From assembly GCF_030125375.1 (NCBI RefSeq), contig NZ_JASJUU010000001.1, positions 124,001 through 188,000 on the forward strand: a stretch of DNA of 64,000 nt. Direction: 5' to 3'. Below are positions 19,508 to 27,441 of the stretch, piece by piece. A program made the position numbers and the translations under genes. How positions within the stretch are numbered: the stretch's first letter is position 1; each line of letters starts with the position of its first letter. This DNA comes from Pseudoalteromonas umbrosa (GTDB taxonomy: Bacteria > Pseudomonadota > Gammaproteobacteria > Enterobacterales > Alteromonadaceae). The notes under the pieces were generated by a model. The model was not told the origin of the DNA and ran no database searches. It worked only from the letters and a program-made list of their open reading frames with translations.

Positions 19508-20062
19508 ATGTTTACTTATTATGAACCGGATACGGCTCCAGAAGAGTCGAAACTACTAATGGAGCAATCTTTAGCAGGTTTTGGCATGATCCCAAACCTT
19601 CACAAAATTTTAGCTGAAGCGCCAGCAACATATAAAGCGTATAACCAAACCTTTACAAGCTTCATGAAAGAAACAACGTTTAGCCCAGTTGAGCAACAAG
19701 TTGTTTTCATGACGTCAAACTTTGAGAATAATTGCCACTATTGTGTTCCGGGCCATACATGGATGATGAAGTCATCTAAAATGCCAGATGATGTTATTGA
19801 AGCTTTGAGAAATGGCACTGTTCTACCAGACGCAAAACTTCAAGCGCTTCATAATTTCACAAAAGCCTTATTAGACAACCGAGGTCACATTGGTGACGCT
19901 AAGTTAAATGAGTTTTTGAATGCTGGATATACTAAGCGCCAAGCTTTGGAAGTGCTCACCGGACTGGCATCAAAACTAATCTCAAACTTCACAAACGCAT
20001 TAACGCATACAAAAGTGGACGATGCTATGAAGCCTTACGCATGGGAAAAGCCGGAGAAATAG
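19508..20062 (+). CDS. Carboxymuconolactone decarboxylase/AhpD-like protein
   Basis: A 184-aa protein of the AhpD alkylhydroperoxidase superfamily. The redox motif is NNCHYCVPGHTWMM (CxxC followed by His), with the proton-relay glutamate in the preceding helix. These helical proteins reduce peroxides or serve as reductase partners of peroxiredoxins, consistent with the peroxiredoxin upstream. It begins 12 bases after the FrnE-like gene and ends one base before the next start. Confidence 0.88.
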   Translation: MFTYYEPDTAPEESKLLMEQSLAGFGMIPNLHKILAEAPATYKAYNQTFTSFMKETTFSPVEQQVVFMTSNFENNCHYCVPGHTWMMKSSKMPDDVIEALRNGTVLPDAKLQALHNFTKALLDNRGHIGDAKLNEFLNAGYTKRQALEVLTGLASKLISNFTNALTHTKVDDAMKPYAWEKPEK

Positions 20063-20063
20063 T

Positions 20064-21269
20064 ATGTCACTAGAAAATCATCCGATGTGGCGATTGCCAA
20101 AGCACCACTTAGATCATGATGATGCCCATGACCATGTGCATTGGGTTGAGCTATTTTATGATCTGATCCATGTGGTCATAATTTTCTTACTTGGAAACTT
20201 TTTAAGTGACCACTTGAGTGTGGATGGTTTCATAGCGTTTGCGGGACTATTTATCGCTGTGTGGTTCGCCTGGGCAGACTCTAGCGTATATAACTCGCTG
20301 TATGTCAGCACTGACGTAAAACATAGACTCATTATGTCTTGCCAAATTGTAAGCGCAATGGTGATGGCTGCGTCGATTCCACATGTTTTAGATAAGGGCT
20401 GGATGTATTTTGCCCTTGCTTATGCCGCCAATAGAATGATCACCGCCTATTTGTATCACAGAACAAATAGGCTTGGTGTTGAAGCAACAGTGCTTTCACA
20501 AACAGTAAGCCGCAACTTCTTTGTTCTTGCTATCGTATTCGCAATAAGTGCTTTTCTACCTGAACCATATAATTTTGCGGTATTTGCACTTGCCATACTT
20601 TCGATCCAACTCCTGTATATGCTTCCAAAAGTTGGGGTTTTAGAATGCAAACGATTTTTACCTAGACTAGGGCACATGTCTGAGCGTTTTGCTCTACTAC
20701 TTCTCATTGTTGTTGGCGAAGGGTTCTTTAAACTCGTGATCACTCTTTCCGAAAAAGGCGTTTATAAAGTCACTCCAGAGGTACTGTTTAACTTTATGTT
20801 TGGAGGTATAGCGGTATTTGTTCAATGCTGGATTTATTTCGATTTTGTAGGCAATGGAAAACCTAAAAATCAAAGAAAGTGGACGCTAGTTAGCTGGTGG
20901 TTAGCGCATTTGTTTCTAATGCTGTCTGCTGTGATGGTGGGTGTTGCGCTGGCTGGTGAAGTAAAAGTAGGATTTTGGGACCCATACCCGCTCAAATATG
21001 GCGCCATAGGTTGTATCGGACTTGCCTCATATTTACTCTGTCTACTTTGGATTCAATTTAATATCGAAGAACGCATTGCCCATCGATTTGCTACCGCAAA
21101 AGTACGAATGTTTGGTGTTGTTTTAGCTTTAGTAACATTATTGGTCCTACCCTACGTGCCAGCTCTAGTAGGTAACCTTTTATGGGGTACAGCTTTAATC
21201 TCTCAAATAGCAATTCCGGTAACAAGAGCATACATCACCTTTTCCAAAGAAGAACAGGATAATGCCTAA
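20064..21269 (+). CDS. LtrA-like membrane protein
   Basis: A 401-aa protein with about ten hydrophobic segments. The N-terminal WVELFYDLIHVVIIF and the FWWADSSVYN-like WFAWADSSVYNSLY segment are the signature of the bacterial low temperature requirement A family. A His/Asp-rich start (HHLDHDDAHDHVHW) precedes the first helix. Function in the family is not established. It is the last gene of the redox operon, and the stop codon of the previous gene almost touches its start. Confidence 0.85.
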   Translation: MSLENHPMWRLPKHHLDHDDAHDHVHWVELFYDLIHVVIIFLLGNFLSDHLSVDGFIAFAGLFIAVWFAWADSSVYNSLYVSTDVKHRLIMSCQIVSAMVMAASIPHVLDKGWMYFALAYAANRMITAYLYHRTNRLGVEATVLSQTVSRNFFVLAIVFAISAFLPEPYNFAVFALAILSIQLLYMLPKVGVLECKRFLPRLGHMSERFALLLLIVVGEGFFKLVITLSEKGVYKVTPEVLFNFMFGGIAVFVQCWIYFDFVGNGKPKNQRKWTLVSWWLAHLFLMLSAVMVGVALAGEVKVGFWDPYPLKYGAIGCIGLASYLLCLLWIQFNIEERIAHRFATAKVRMFGVVLALVTLLVLPYVPALVGNLLWGTALISQIAIPVTRAYITFSKEEQDNA

Positions 21270-21314
21270 GAATTGCGCACTAACGGTTAACTCAATGATT
21301 AGCGGGAATAATTG

Positions 21315-22259
21315 ATGGACAAGGCACTTACAACTAGAAAAAAGGTATATGATATCCTTGAACATGGGTTCGATGGTTCAAGTACTAGCCGATTATTTAG
21401 CGGCTTTATCGTGTTGCTCATCATTTTAAACGTAAGTGCCATCATTCTTGAATCTTATAAACCAATAGGAGAAATGTATCATCAAGAGTTTCTCTTGTTT
21501 AACATTTTTTCTGTTGTTGTGTTTACGCTGGAGTATTTCGCGAGAATATGGGTTTCTGTTGAGTCACCGCTCAGTGAGTGTTCTGGACCAACAAAATCAA
21601 GGGTTAAGTATTTATTAAGCCCGGTGTCACTGATTGATCTGTTAGCAATAGCCCCTTTTTATTTATCATTCATATTTGCAATAGATCTAAGATATCTGCG
21701 TATGCTAAGAATGATCCGACTATTGAAACTAACACACTATTTCAAAGGGCTTCATTTATTCATAGACGTTTTCAAAAAGGAGTTACCCAGTATAGGTGCT
21801 GCAATTATAATAATGAGTGTTTTAGTAATAATGTCAGCCAGTGTTATGTACGGCCTTGAACATGAGGCTCAACCCGATGTTTTTGATAGTATTCCAAGCG
21901 CTATTTGGTGGTCTGTAGTGACAATGACAACCGTTGGTTATGGGGATGTTATACCAGTGACTTTTTTAGGCAAATTTATATCCATTTTTATCATGTTGTT
22001 AGGTGTTGGTATCGTCGCTCTTCCTGCTGCTATGCTTGCTGCCAAGTTCGGTGATGAGCTGAGAACGCGAAAGCAACTTCTAGAACGTGAAGTAGCGAAC
22101 GCTCTTAAGGACGGTATAATTACTTCAGAAGAACAAGCTGCGATTGAGAAATTATCTCAATCAACGGGGATCACATCTCAAGAACTTGAGCACGTAATAT
22201 TAAACTATAACAGACACAATTCTAAACCAGTGAAATGCGAACATTGCGGTAAAACCTAG
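21315..22259 (+). CDS. Voltage-gated potassium channel (Kv-like ion transporter)
   Basis: A 314-aa six-helix channel. The S4 segment RYLRMLRMIRLLKL carries regularly spaced arginines, and the selectivity filter TMTTVGYGD lies between S5 and S6. The cytoplasmic tail has a SHOCT-like stretch (LKDGIITSEEQAAIEKL) and ends CEHCGKT, perhaps half of a zinc knuckle. ATG at 21315 is preferred over TTG three bases earlier. It lies 45 bases past the LtrA gene and may be in the same transcript. Confidence 0.9.
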   Translation: MDKALTTRKKVYDILEHGFDGSSTSRLFSGFIVLLIILNVSAIILESYKPIGEMYHQEFLLFNIFSVVVFTLEYFARIWVSVESPLSECSGPTKSRVKYLLSPVSLIDLLAIAPFYLSFIFAIDLRYLRMLRMIRLLKLTHYFKGLHLFIDVFKKELPSIGAAIIIMSVLVIMSASVMYGLEHEAQPDVFDSIPSAIWWSVVTMTTVGYGDVIPVTFLGKFISIFIMLLGVGIVALPAAMLAAKFGDELRTRKQLLEREVANALKDGIITSEEQAAIEKLSQSTGITSQELEHVILNYNRHNSKPVKCEHCGKT

Positions 22260-22261
22260 CT

Positions 22262-22341
22262 TTTTAGCGACCCCATATTTAAGCTTTTTGTTTAGGTGTG
22301 TAGTAAATACGTTTCCTTTGTTTCATTGCAACGTTCTCCAT
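22262..22341 (-). pseudogene. 5' fragment of an IS30-family transposase
   Basis: Reading down from ATG 22326 gives MKQRKRIYYTPKQKA, then a stop at 22279-22281 where the family has Leu, then IWGR. This matches the start of IS30-type transposases (MKQR.RIYY...QKALIWDR) as I recall them. About 20 codons remain, abutting the channel gene. The rest of the element and its inverted repeats are gone. Confidence 0.55.
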
Positions 22342-22435
22342 AATTAAGGATAGCATTGCATCCACCAGTTGAACTCACAGCTCGATAGAGACCTTAACTC
22401 TAACTCACTTTGGGGCAGTAACGAGTTACGCTGAT

Positions 22436-22461
22436 AGTCCGCTTCTAGTACTAAGCGGACT
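22436..22461. terminator. Inverted repeat, possible terminator
   Basis: AGTCCGCTT pairs with AAGCGGACT around CTAGTACT, followed by TTGAAAA. It is a strong hairpin with only a weak T tract, in the 340-bp non-coding stretch between the channel gene and the second direct repeat. The rest of that stretch, 22342-22596, shows nothing else identifiable. Confidence 0.45.
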
Positions 22462-22596
22462 TTGAAAAGAACACTAAAAAGCGTCACTTTTTGCAACTTT
22501 AGACTCCACTCTTATGCCAGGTTATACTTCAATCATACAGCTAAGTCATTGAAGTAATCGGGTCGCCTTATGCAAACTTATGCTATAAACTCCATC

Positions 22597-22620
22597 TTTT
22601 GTTGTTTGAAGTGTAAGTCT
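22597..22620 (+). repeat. 24-bp direct repeat, distal copy
   Basis: Identical to 16289-16312 and in the same orientation. It marks the far edge of the 6.3-kb island and the near edge of the next block, which begins with an integrase-like fragment. Confidence 0.85.
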
Positions 22621-22761
22621 TATTAATAATACTCAAAACTATACTAAAACATACTAATTCCCTTATAAATCCAATTAAAAACTAATTCTTTATTCATTAT
22701 ATCGATAGCACTTCATATACTAATCTACTAAAACTCATTCGAGCTAATTGGTTTAGTTACC

Positions 22762-23010
22762 ATGTTAGTCAAAGTTCTTGCGCAAGTTAAAACAGATAAT
22801 TCAGGTTTATTGATTGAAGTACCTGTGTTGCTTAGCGAGTATGGTGTATTTGAGCCGTTACTTGATTACGTTATAAGTCAGTCGCACATCAAAAGTTTGC
22901 CATGGATGATCCGTATTACGTTTGCTTGCCAACTGTTACTTGAGTACATGCAAGCCAACATGCTAGAGAATATGTGCCTGCCCTATTTGTTTACTTTTCT
23001 GATTTGGTGA
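22762..23010 (+). pseudogene. N-terminal fragment of an integrase-like protein
   Basis: The 82-aa reading MLVKVLAQVKTDN, EVPVLLSEYGVFEPLLDY, then LLEYMQANM resembles the N-terminal SAM-like region of large tyrosine-recombinase-type integrases found next to ffs in other marine gammaproteobacteria. That is a recollection, not a search result. It stops abruptly at a junction near 23010 where a repeated leader sequence begins, and no catalytic domain follows. It starts 142 bp after the second direct repeat, the usual place for an island integrase. Confidence 0.45.
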
Positions 23011-23024
23011 CATCTAATTAAGTT

Positions 23025-23075
23025 ATTGTTATGGTTGATAGTAATAGAGTATGTGTATGAGTCGCCGTTGTTATG
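23025..23075 (+). repeat. Repeated cassette leader, copy 1
   Basis: ATTGTTATGGTTGATAGTAA and the following 30 bases closely match 27851-27902. Both end with GTTGTTATG and both lie 70-120 bp before a plus-strand gene. It could be a shared cassette boundary, a promoter or an attI/attC-derived remnant. Confidence 0.6.
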
Positions 23076-23144
23076 CGGCGGGGGATACGCAATTGTTATG
23101 CGACATTTTTCGTGGATAAAAATGTTAGTTATTGAGGGAGTCAA

Positions 23145-23624
23145 ATGAAATATAAAGTTGTGCCTGTAAGATCGGATTTCTTAGATAAAGTTAGAAATGT
23201 AGGTATTGACGATCAAAACCAACCTGTAGAAGTATTGGAAGCTAAAGGCGGTGAACCATGTCGAGATGTGCTTCGTGGCGCAAAGCCCGGTGAAGAGCTA
23301 ATATTGGCCAGTTATTGTCCTTTCACGAAAGCAGGCCCGTATAAAGAGTATGGTCCCATTTTTGTATTGGCTAACTCGAATAGTCAGGAGTTTGATGTTA
23401 ACAAGTTGCCATTGCCAAATGGATCTGCAACCGATTATTTAGGTCATACGTTTGTTTTAAGAGCATACAGTGAAAACGAGCGTATATTAGACGCTAAATT
23501 GACATCACCAGAACAGGCAGAGTCAGATCTTGAAGAGTTTTTAAGCAATGAAGAGGTAAGCTTTGTGATTGCAAGATATGCTGCTTATGGTTGTTACAGT
23601 TTCAGAGTTGAACGTGCGGCATAG
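23145..23624 (+). CDS. DUF1203 domain protein
   Basis: A 159-aa protein recognisable as DUF1203 by CRDVLRGAKPGEELILASYCPF, then GPYKEYGPIFV and the C-terminal ARYAAYGCYSFRVE. Function is unknown; the conserved Cys residues suggest a structural or redox role. It has a GAGGGAG ribosome binding site. It is the first complete gene after the island repeats and is plausibly a former cassette gene. Confidence 0.75.
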   Translation: MKYKVVPVRSDFLDKVRNVGIDDQNQPVEVLEAKGGEPCRDVLRGAKPGEELILASYCPFTKAGPYKEYGPIFVLANSNSQEFDVNKLPLPNGSATDYLGHTFVLRAYSENERILDAKLTSPEQAESDLEEFLSNEEVSFVIARYAAYGCYSFRVERAA

Positions 23625-23632
23625 CTTACAAT

Positions 23633-23941
23633 TTGATAGGTGGTAAAGTTTACTGTGTCACTTTATGCTTTGGGTTTCATGGAGCTGTTTATTTTGACAA
23701 TCCTAAGAGGTTTCTAAGTGACCTAGAGGTTATGAACTCTACAATGAAAGGTTCTGCTGAGTTGAAAGAGAATTGTAACGATCACTTCCTTAAATTTGAG
23801 CTTAATCACTTAGGGCATTTAATTGTCAGTGCTTGTTTCGTAGAGTACAGTGAACATTCTCAAAATTTGGCTGTAGAGTTTAAAACTGCCCAAACTTGTT
23901 TGCCTTCATTTCTTGAAGATCTCAAATTAGCCTTGGTGTAA
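23633..23941 (+). CDS. Hypothetical cassette protein
   Basis: I do not recognise this protein of up to 102 aa. GHLIVSACFVEYSEHSQNLAVEF is reminiscent of small immunity-like or DUF6228-like proteins. The only start is TTG at 23633, with no ATG in frame near the previous stop, so the 5' end may have been lost. It directly precedes an attC site, the usual position for a cassette gene. Confidence 0.5.
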   Translation: MIGGKVYCVTLCFGFHGAVYFDNPKRFLSDLEVMNSTMKGSAELKENCNDHFLKFELNHLGHLIVSACFVEYSEHSQNLAVEFKTAQTCLPSFLEDLKLALV

Positions 23942-23945
23942 CAGC

Positions 23946-24037
23946 AGCTAACAAACGCTTAAGCTAAAGGGCTCAAAACAGCAGGCTTGCGCTCCTTGTC
24001 GCCCGCTATTTTACGGCGTTTATGGCAAGTGTTATGT
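23946..24037 (+). repeat. attC site a
   Basis: Starts AGCTAACAAACGCTTAA, has the inverted inner arms CAGCAGGCTTGCGC/CGCCCGCTATTTT and ends GGCAAGTGTTATGT, with crossover G24031/T. Inner arms closely match the attC sites at 58.5-59.1 kb, placing it in the same integron family. Confidence 0.8.
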
Positions 24038-24061
24038 TTCAATCAGGGTATGCAAATTTAA

Positions 24062-24256
24062 ATGGCTCAGTGTAAAAAATGTAAAGCGGATATGGTGCCT
24101 CTCGAAGTTAAAGTGGCAATGAACAAGTCATATTTCGTATGCCCAGTATGCAAACATAGAATTAGTAGCTTTAGCCTTAAAGGTTTATTCATTTTTATCG
24201 GTAGTGCAATATTGTTGTGGGTTATTCTGTTTACTCATCATCACATGACAAACTAA
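24062..24256 (+). CDS. Small zinc-ribbon membrane protein
   Basis: A 64-aa protein with two CxxC pairs (CKKCKADM, CPVCKH) forming a zinc ribbon, then one hydrophobic helix (LFIFIGSAILLWVILF) and a His-rich tail. Not recognised further. It lies in a clean cassette: the cassette starts TTATGTTT at 24032 and its attC opens with the complementary AACATAAC at 24278. Confidence 0.65.
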   Translation: MAQCKKCKADMVPLEVKVAMNKSYFVCPVCKHRISSFSLKGLFIFIGSAILLWVILFTHHHMTN

Positions 24257-24278
24257 CTTTTTGGTTTGTGTCTTTGAA

Positions 24279-24378
24279 ACATAACAAACGCATTATGAGC
24301 GGAACCAAAAAGCTTGGTTTGGTTCGTACTTCAATAATTATCACCAAATACTTTGTTCCTAATATAATAACATTAGGC
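24279..24378 (+). repeat. attC site b
   Basis: ACATAACAAACGC at 24279 to the ATTAGGC core at 24372-24378. Inner arms GGAACCAAAAAGCTTGGTTTGG pair imperfectly with the distal arm. The crossover G is replaced by A, a sign of decay. Confidence 0.75.
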
Positions 24379-24391
24379 ATCGAGAGGCAGC

Positions 24392-24799
24392 ATGGAAGTA
24401 ATTGATCAATTTTCTAGTGAACATGTAAAACAAGTTCATGCTTTGTACCAACAGGTATGGTGGGGGAAAACTCGCACTTTAGCTGAAACAAAAGCATGTG
24501 TATCTGGTTCGCAGGTTTGTGTTGGTATCGTAAGTGAGCAAGGTGAACTAGTCGGCTTTGCACGTGTATTGAGTGACTTTATCTATAAAGCTGTCATTTT
24601 TGATGTCATTGTAGCACCAGATGAGCGCGGGAAGGGTCTTGGAATTAAGTTAATGGAGTTGATAAAACATCATCCTAAACTGAACAAGGTTCGTCATTTT
24701 GAACTCTATTGCTTGCCTGATATGGAACCATTTTATGAGCAGTTTGGTTTTACCGCAGAGGTCGGCGGAATACGTCTATTAAGGTGTGAAAACGCCTAA
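24392..24799 (+). CDS. GNAT family acetyltransferase
   Basis: A 135-aa acyl-CoA-dependent N-acetyltransferase. The acetyl-CoA binding loop APDERGKGLGIKLMELI and the C-terminal FYEQFGFTAEVGGIRLLR are typical of short GNAT proteins. Substrate unknown. It is a cassette gene: it begins 14 bases after the attC b core and its last codons run into attC c. Confidence 0.85.
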   Translation: MEVIDQFSSEHVKQVHALYQQVWWGKTRTLAETKACVSGSQVCVGIVSEQGELVGFARVLSDFIYKAVIFDVIVAPDERGKGLGIKLMELIKHHPKLNKVRHFELYCLPDMEPFYEQFGFTAEVGGIRLLRCENA

Positions 24800-24916
24800 C
24801 AAATTGTTTATGAATACAGCTTGCGGTCGGCGATTTGGGTTTGATTTGAGCCTAGTGATTACTGTCGCTCTGTTTGGTTTAGTGGTAGTTAGCTGCTACT
24901 TAACAAGGTGTTAAGT
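24794..24916 (+). repeat. attC site c
   Basis: Opens GCCTAACAAATTG, complementary to the TTAGGC that starts its own cassette, and closes AACAAGGTGTTAAGT with crossover G24910/T. It is longer (about 120 bp) than its neighbours and its centre is AT-rich. Confidence 0.75.
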
Positions 24917-24921
24917 CTCTT

Positions 24922-25536
24922 ATGAATATTGAGTATTACGAGAAATTTGAGAAAGAGTTAGAAGCTGGGCTAAAGAAACAAGCTGCAACTTCAGTGAAAC
25001 TTTTTGTTGAGTCATTTAAAGGAGAAGAAGAGGTTCGTAACTGGGTATGGTCGTATTTACCTAATCTAGAGAAAAACAGACATAGTTGTATCCGCTACGA
25101 AATATTCATAAACCTCGTTTACCCTACTCTGAAAAGAGGTTTTGAGATTGGTGATTACGATTCAACTTTGTGGCTTGGTAAGCTTATTCAAAATATATAC
25201 CAAACCAAAGGCTTATTTGAAGAACTTGGCTCTCTAGTTGATATGGATTTTTATAAAAGATGTCACGAAATAGATCCCGAGAATAATCATGGGAATAGCT
25301 TACTGCTTGACAGTATTTTAAACTGGTTTTCATATTGTGAACATGAATGGCCAGCCGGTATTTTATACGGTAATGATGGCGCAAGTATTGAGCAATGCGA
25401 AGATATAAGAAATGAAGCAAAGTTTGCTTTATCACTTGTGACTGAGCAAGCGGATAAAGACTTTATTGAGCAGTTTTTAGAAAAACTAATTCAGTATGAA
25501 ACGAGGATTATTAAGGCCTTAAAGTCGGATTCGTAA
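24922..25536 (+). CDS. Hypothetical cassette protein, 204 aa
   Basis: Not recognised. The protein is acidic and mostly helical by composition, with no signal peptide or membrane segment, and has several Trp/Tyr-rich stretches (NWVWSYLPNLE, LNWFSYCEHEWP). It starts 5 bases after the attC c core, as cassette genes usually do, and is followed by a degenerate attC-like sequence. Confidence 0.6.
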   Translation: MNIEYYEKFEKELEAGLKKQAATSVKLFVESFKGEEEVRNWVWSYLPNLEKNRHSCIRYEIFINLVYPTLKRGFEIGDYDSTLWLGKLIQNIYQTKGLFEELGSLVDMDFYKRCHEIDPENNHGNSLLLDSILNWFSYCEHEWPAGILYGNDGASIEQCEDIRNEAKFALSLVTEQADKDFIEQFLEKLIQYETRIIKALKSDS

Positions 25537-25607
25537 CAGTTAGCTCGGTTCCGCTTCGCTTCAAATTTTAGGCAACCACATTTTGCCTTTTAACAGAGGC
25601 GGTATAT
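25532..25607 (+). repeat. Degenerate attC-like site d
   Basis: CGTAACAGTTAGCTCGGTTCC opens it and AACAGAGGCGGTATATC closes it, where GCGTTATATC would be expected. Its opening strongly resembles 30632-30660, after the beta-lactamase-like gene. Confidence 0.5.
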
Positions 25608-25629
25608 CTACTTGAAGTGAGGAGTTACC

Positions 25630-25974
25630 ATGACCTATGAATTTCCAGAGGAACTAGAGTTTTTTGAGAAAGGCTTTGGCTATTCTAGTGAATATGATCA
25701 AGATGAAGGGAAATTTTCATTTCTGATGGATTATGACACTGGTGAAAAATTAATATTTACTCATTCACCGTTTGGTAATAACTCAGTCAGTGTGAAACTA
25801 TTTTTGGGTGGAGAGTTGGTATTTCATATTTACAAAGAAAATGTCACGAATATTGTGTTTCAGGCTTGGGGCGGGGAGCAAGTGTTAAGAATACATTTAG
25901 CCGATGACACCAATAATTTCTTAATTTACTTTAATCCAAAACCAAGGCTAAAATATTGCGAGCCTAATATGTAA
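25630..25974 (+). CDS. Hypothetical acidic cassette protein, 114 aa
   Basis: Not recognised. An acidic beta-rich soluble protein (FSFLMDYDTGEKLIFTHSPFG, then VFQAWGGEQVLRIHLADD) of a size and composition seen in immunity proteins, which is only a resemblance. A GAGGAG ribosome binding site precedes it. It is enclosed by degenerate attC sites d and e. Confidence 0.55.
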   Translation: MTYEFPEELEFFEKGFGYSSEYDQDEGKFSFLMDYDTGEKLIFTHSPFGNNSVSVKLFLGGELVFHIYKENVTNIVFQAWGGEQVLRIHLADDTNNFLIYFNPKPRLKYCEPNM

Positions 25975-25978
25975 TTGT

Positions 25979-26081
25979 GTATATAAAAAGTGCGTCAACG
26001 CATGGACTAATCAAGCTTGGCTTAGTTCGTGCTCACTAACTCAAGTAAAGCATTATTAGCCCTTTATGCGAGGCGTCATAT
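25979..26081 (+). repeat. Degenerate attC-like site e
   Basis: Opens GTATATAAAAAGTGCG and closes GCGAGGCGTCATATAC. The opening still complements the TATATC that begins its cassette, supporting descent from an attC despite base changes in both cores. Confidence 0.55.
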
Positions 26082-26090
26082 ACAAAAAAA

Positions 26091-26109
26091 GCGCCTGTAC
26101 TACTTGTTT
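26091..26109 (+). repeat. Solitary REP-element end
   Basis: GCGCCTGTACTACTTGTTT matches 16 of 19 bases of the right end of the REP-type transposase element at 62199-62217. No transposase lies beside it. Confidence 0.5.
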
Positions 26110-26178
26110 ATTCCTAACCCACATAAACACTTTTTTTTGCTAATAGCACAGCGTTAAAAACAGCTAGTGCGTGTGTAT

Positions 26179-27396
26179 TCAAAAACCCTGTATGACCCAA
26201 TCTTTCAATTCATAGTAGGCACAGAGTATTAACGGTTGTGACGATGATTCTTCAGAATTGCAGTCAAAAACTTTGAAGCTTAAATTATCTCGGGACAAAT
26301 TAGCTGGTGGCTTAAAATAGCCTTTATTGTTACCAAGGTGATGCTCAAAGAAACCTGTGCTCAGGCTGGCCACATCCACAATAGCTTTGAAGTTATTATC
26401 TATTTGCTGTGTCGATTGCGGTTGCTGAATCATCTCCTTAAAGACGACAAAGTCGGTGAAAGACACGTGATTGAGGTCTTCAAAAATGGCAACATAGCCC
26501 TTGTTTTTTACGTTGACGAAAATTTCGCTGAAATATTCCTCGTAGGCGTGCACATACATAAAGGGTTGCTTGATAGTCAGCCCTTTTCTATTGAAAACCG
26601 TTCCGTCGAGGTTAATGATGGCATCGACTTTGTCCGATTGTGCTGCACTGTGAAAAGCGGCTGCTCCACCATAAGAATGGCCAATAATGCCCACTTTGTC
26701 GGAGATTTTGTTGTATAAAACACTCTCTAACTTTTGGTTTTGTTGTTGTAAGTGTTCAAGAACAAAGAGCTGATCGGCGCTCCACATCGCCAGATCACTT
26801 CCTAGGTCAGCATGGGGCAATTCTATGGTCAGCTTAGTCTCGGAATTAGGGGGAGTGTAGTGGGATGAACCAAAAGTATGGTTTATGGAAGCGACGAGAT
26901 AGCCTCTACTGGCAATATATGAAGCAGTGATGACAAACAGTTCCGGATTGAGATAATACCCATGAGATAAGATTATCAGGGGCAAAGACCCCAAAGAGTC
27001 ATCTATGTCAGCTGCTTCAGCGATGTCCCAATTCAACGACCTTAACTTTTCGATTTCCGATGGCTCTATTACTTCATCGAAAATAAGCTGGTTAACTCGT
27101 GCAAACTTGTCCGGAAAAGCCGTCAGTTTAGTTTCCTTATGATCGACTACGGCAGGGTAAAAAAGCCTAACGCCTAGCTGTCTGGGGCCTAAATCAAGCG
27201 TTCTGTGGCTGTTGCGACTGTGATCTTCTAGGTGAACAACAAAAGTCCCGACTGGTTGCTTTAAAGGTAATGATATTGTCTGCTGGTAGATACACAGATT
27301 ATTTTCTGTTGCAAACTCGCAGCTTTGCACCTTGCTGGTTGTTAGAAAAATAATAATTGCCACAGAGAGTAGCTTCGCTAGGTGTTCAGGCTTCAT
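26179..27396 (-). CDS. Secreted alpha/beta hydrolase, PAF-acetylhydrolase-like
   Basis: A 405-aa protein with an N-terminal signal peptide (SVAIIIFLTTSKVQSCEF). The nucleophile elbow is GHSYGGAAAFHSA. GVRLFYPAV and LIILSHGYYL resemble the platelet-activating factor acetylhydrolase/dienelactone hydrolase group. Likely an extracytoplasmic esterase; substrate unknown. It runs against the cassette genes and has long non-coding flanks, so it is probably not a simple cassette. Two TetR-type palindromes lie upstream. Confidence 0.75.
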   Translation of the reverse strand: MKPEHLAKLLSVAIIIFLTTSKVQSCEFATENNLCIYQQTISLPLKQPVGTFVVHLEDHSRNSHRTLDLGPRQLGVRLFYPAVVDHKETKLTAFPDKFARVNQLIFDEVIEPSEIEKLRSLNWDIAEAADIDDSLGSLPLIILSHGYYLNPELFVITASYIASRGYLVASINHTFGSSHYTPPNSETKLTIELPHADLGSDLAMWSADQLFVLEHLQQQNQKLESVLYNKISDKVGIIGHSYGGAAAFHSAAQSDKVDAIINLDGTVFNRKGLTIKQPFMYVHAYEEYFSEIFVNVKNKGYVAIFEDLNHVSFTDFVVFKEMIQQPQSTQQIDNNFKAIVDVASLSTGFFEHHLGNNKGYFKPPANLSRDNLSFKVFDCNSEESSSQPLILCAYYELKDWVIQGF

Positions 27397-27429
27397 TATT
27401 CATCCCACTGTTTTGTTTGTGATTTTATG

Positions 27430-27441
27430 TACTGATCAGTA
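27430..27441. promoter_or_regulatory. TetR-type palindrome
   Basis: TACTGATCAGTA is a perfect 12-bp palindrome 34 bp upstream of the hydrolase start. A second copy of its core, CTGATCAG, occurs at 27584-27597. No TetR gene lies nearby. Confidence 0.4.

Larger units (their letters stand above)
16289..22620. mobile_element. Genomic island bounded by a 24-bp direct repeat at ffs
   Basis: The segment between two identical 24-bp repeats just downstream of ffs carries a broken tnsA, an HxlR-controlled redox operon, an ion channel and an IS30 remnant. ffs is a known attachment site both for Tn7-like elements and for tyrosine-recombinase islands (from memory). No intact transposase or integrase remains inside, so the island is probably fixed. 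Confidence 0.65.
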
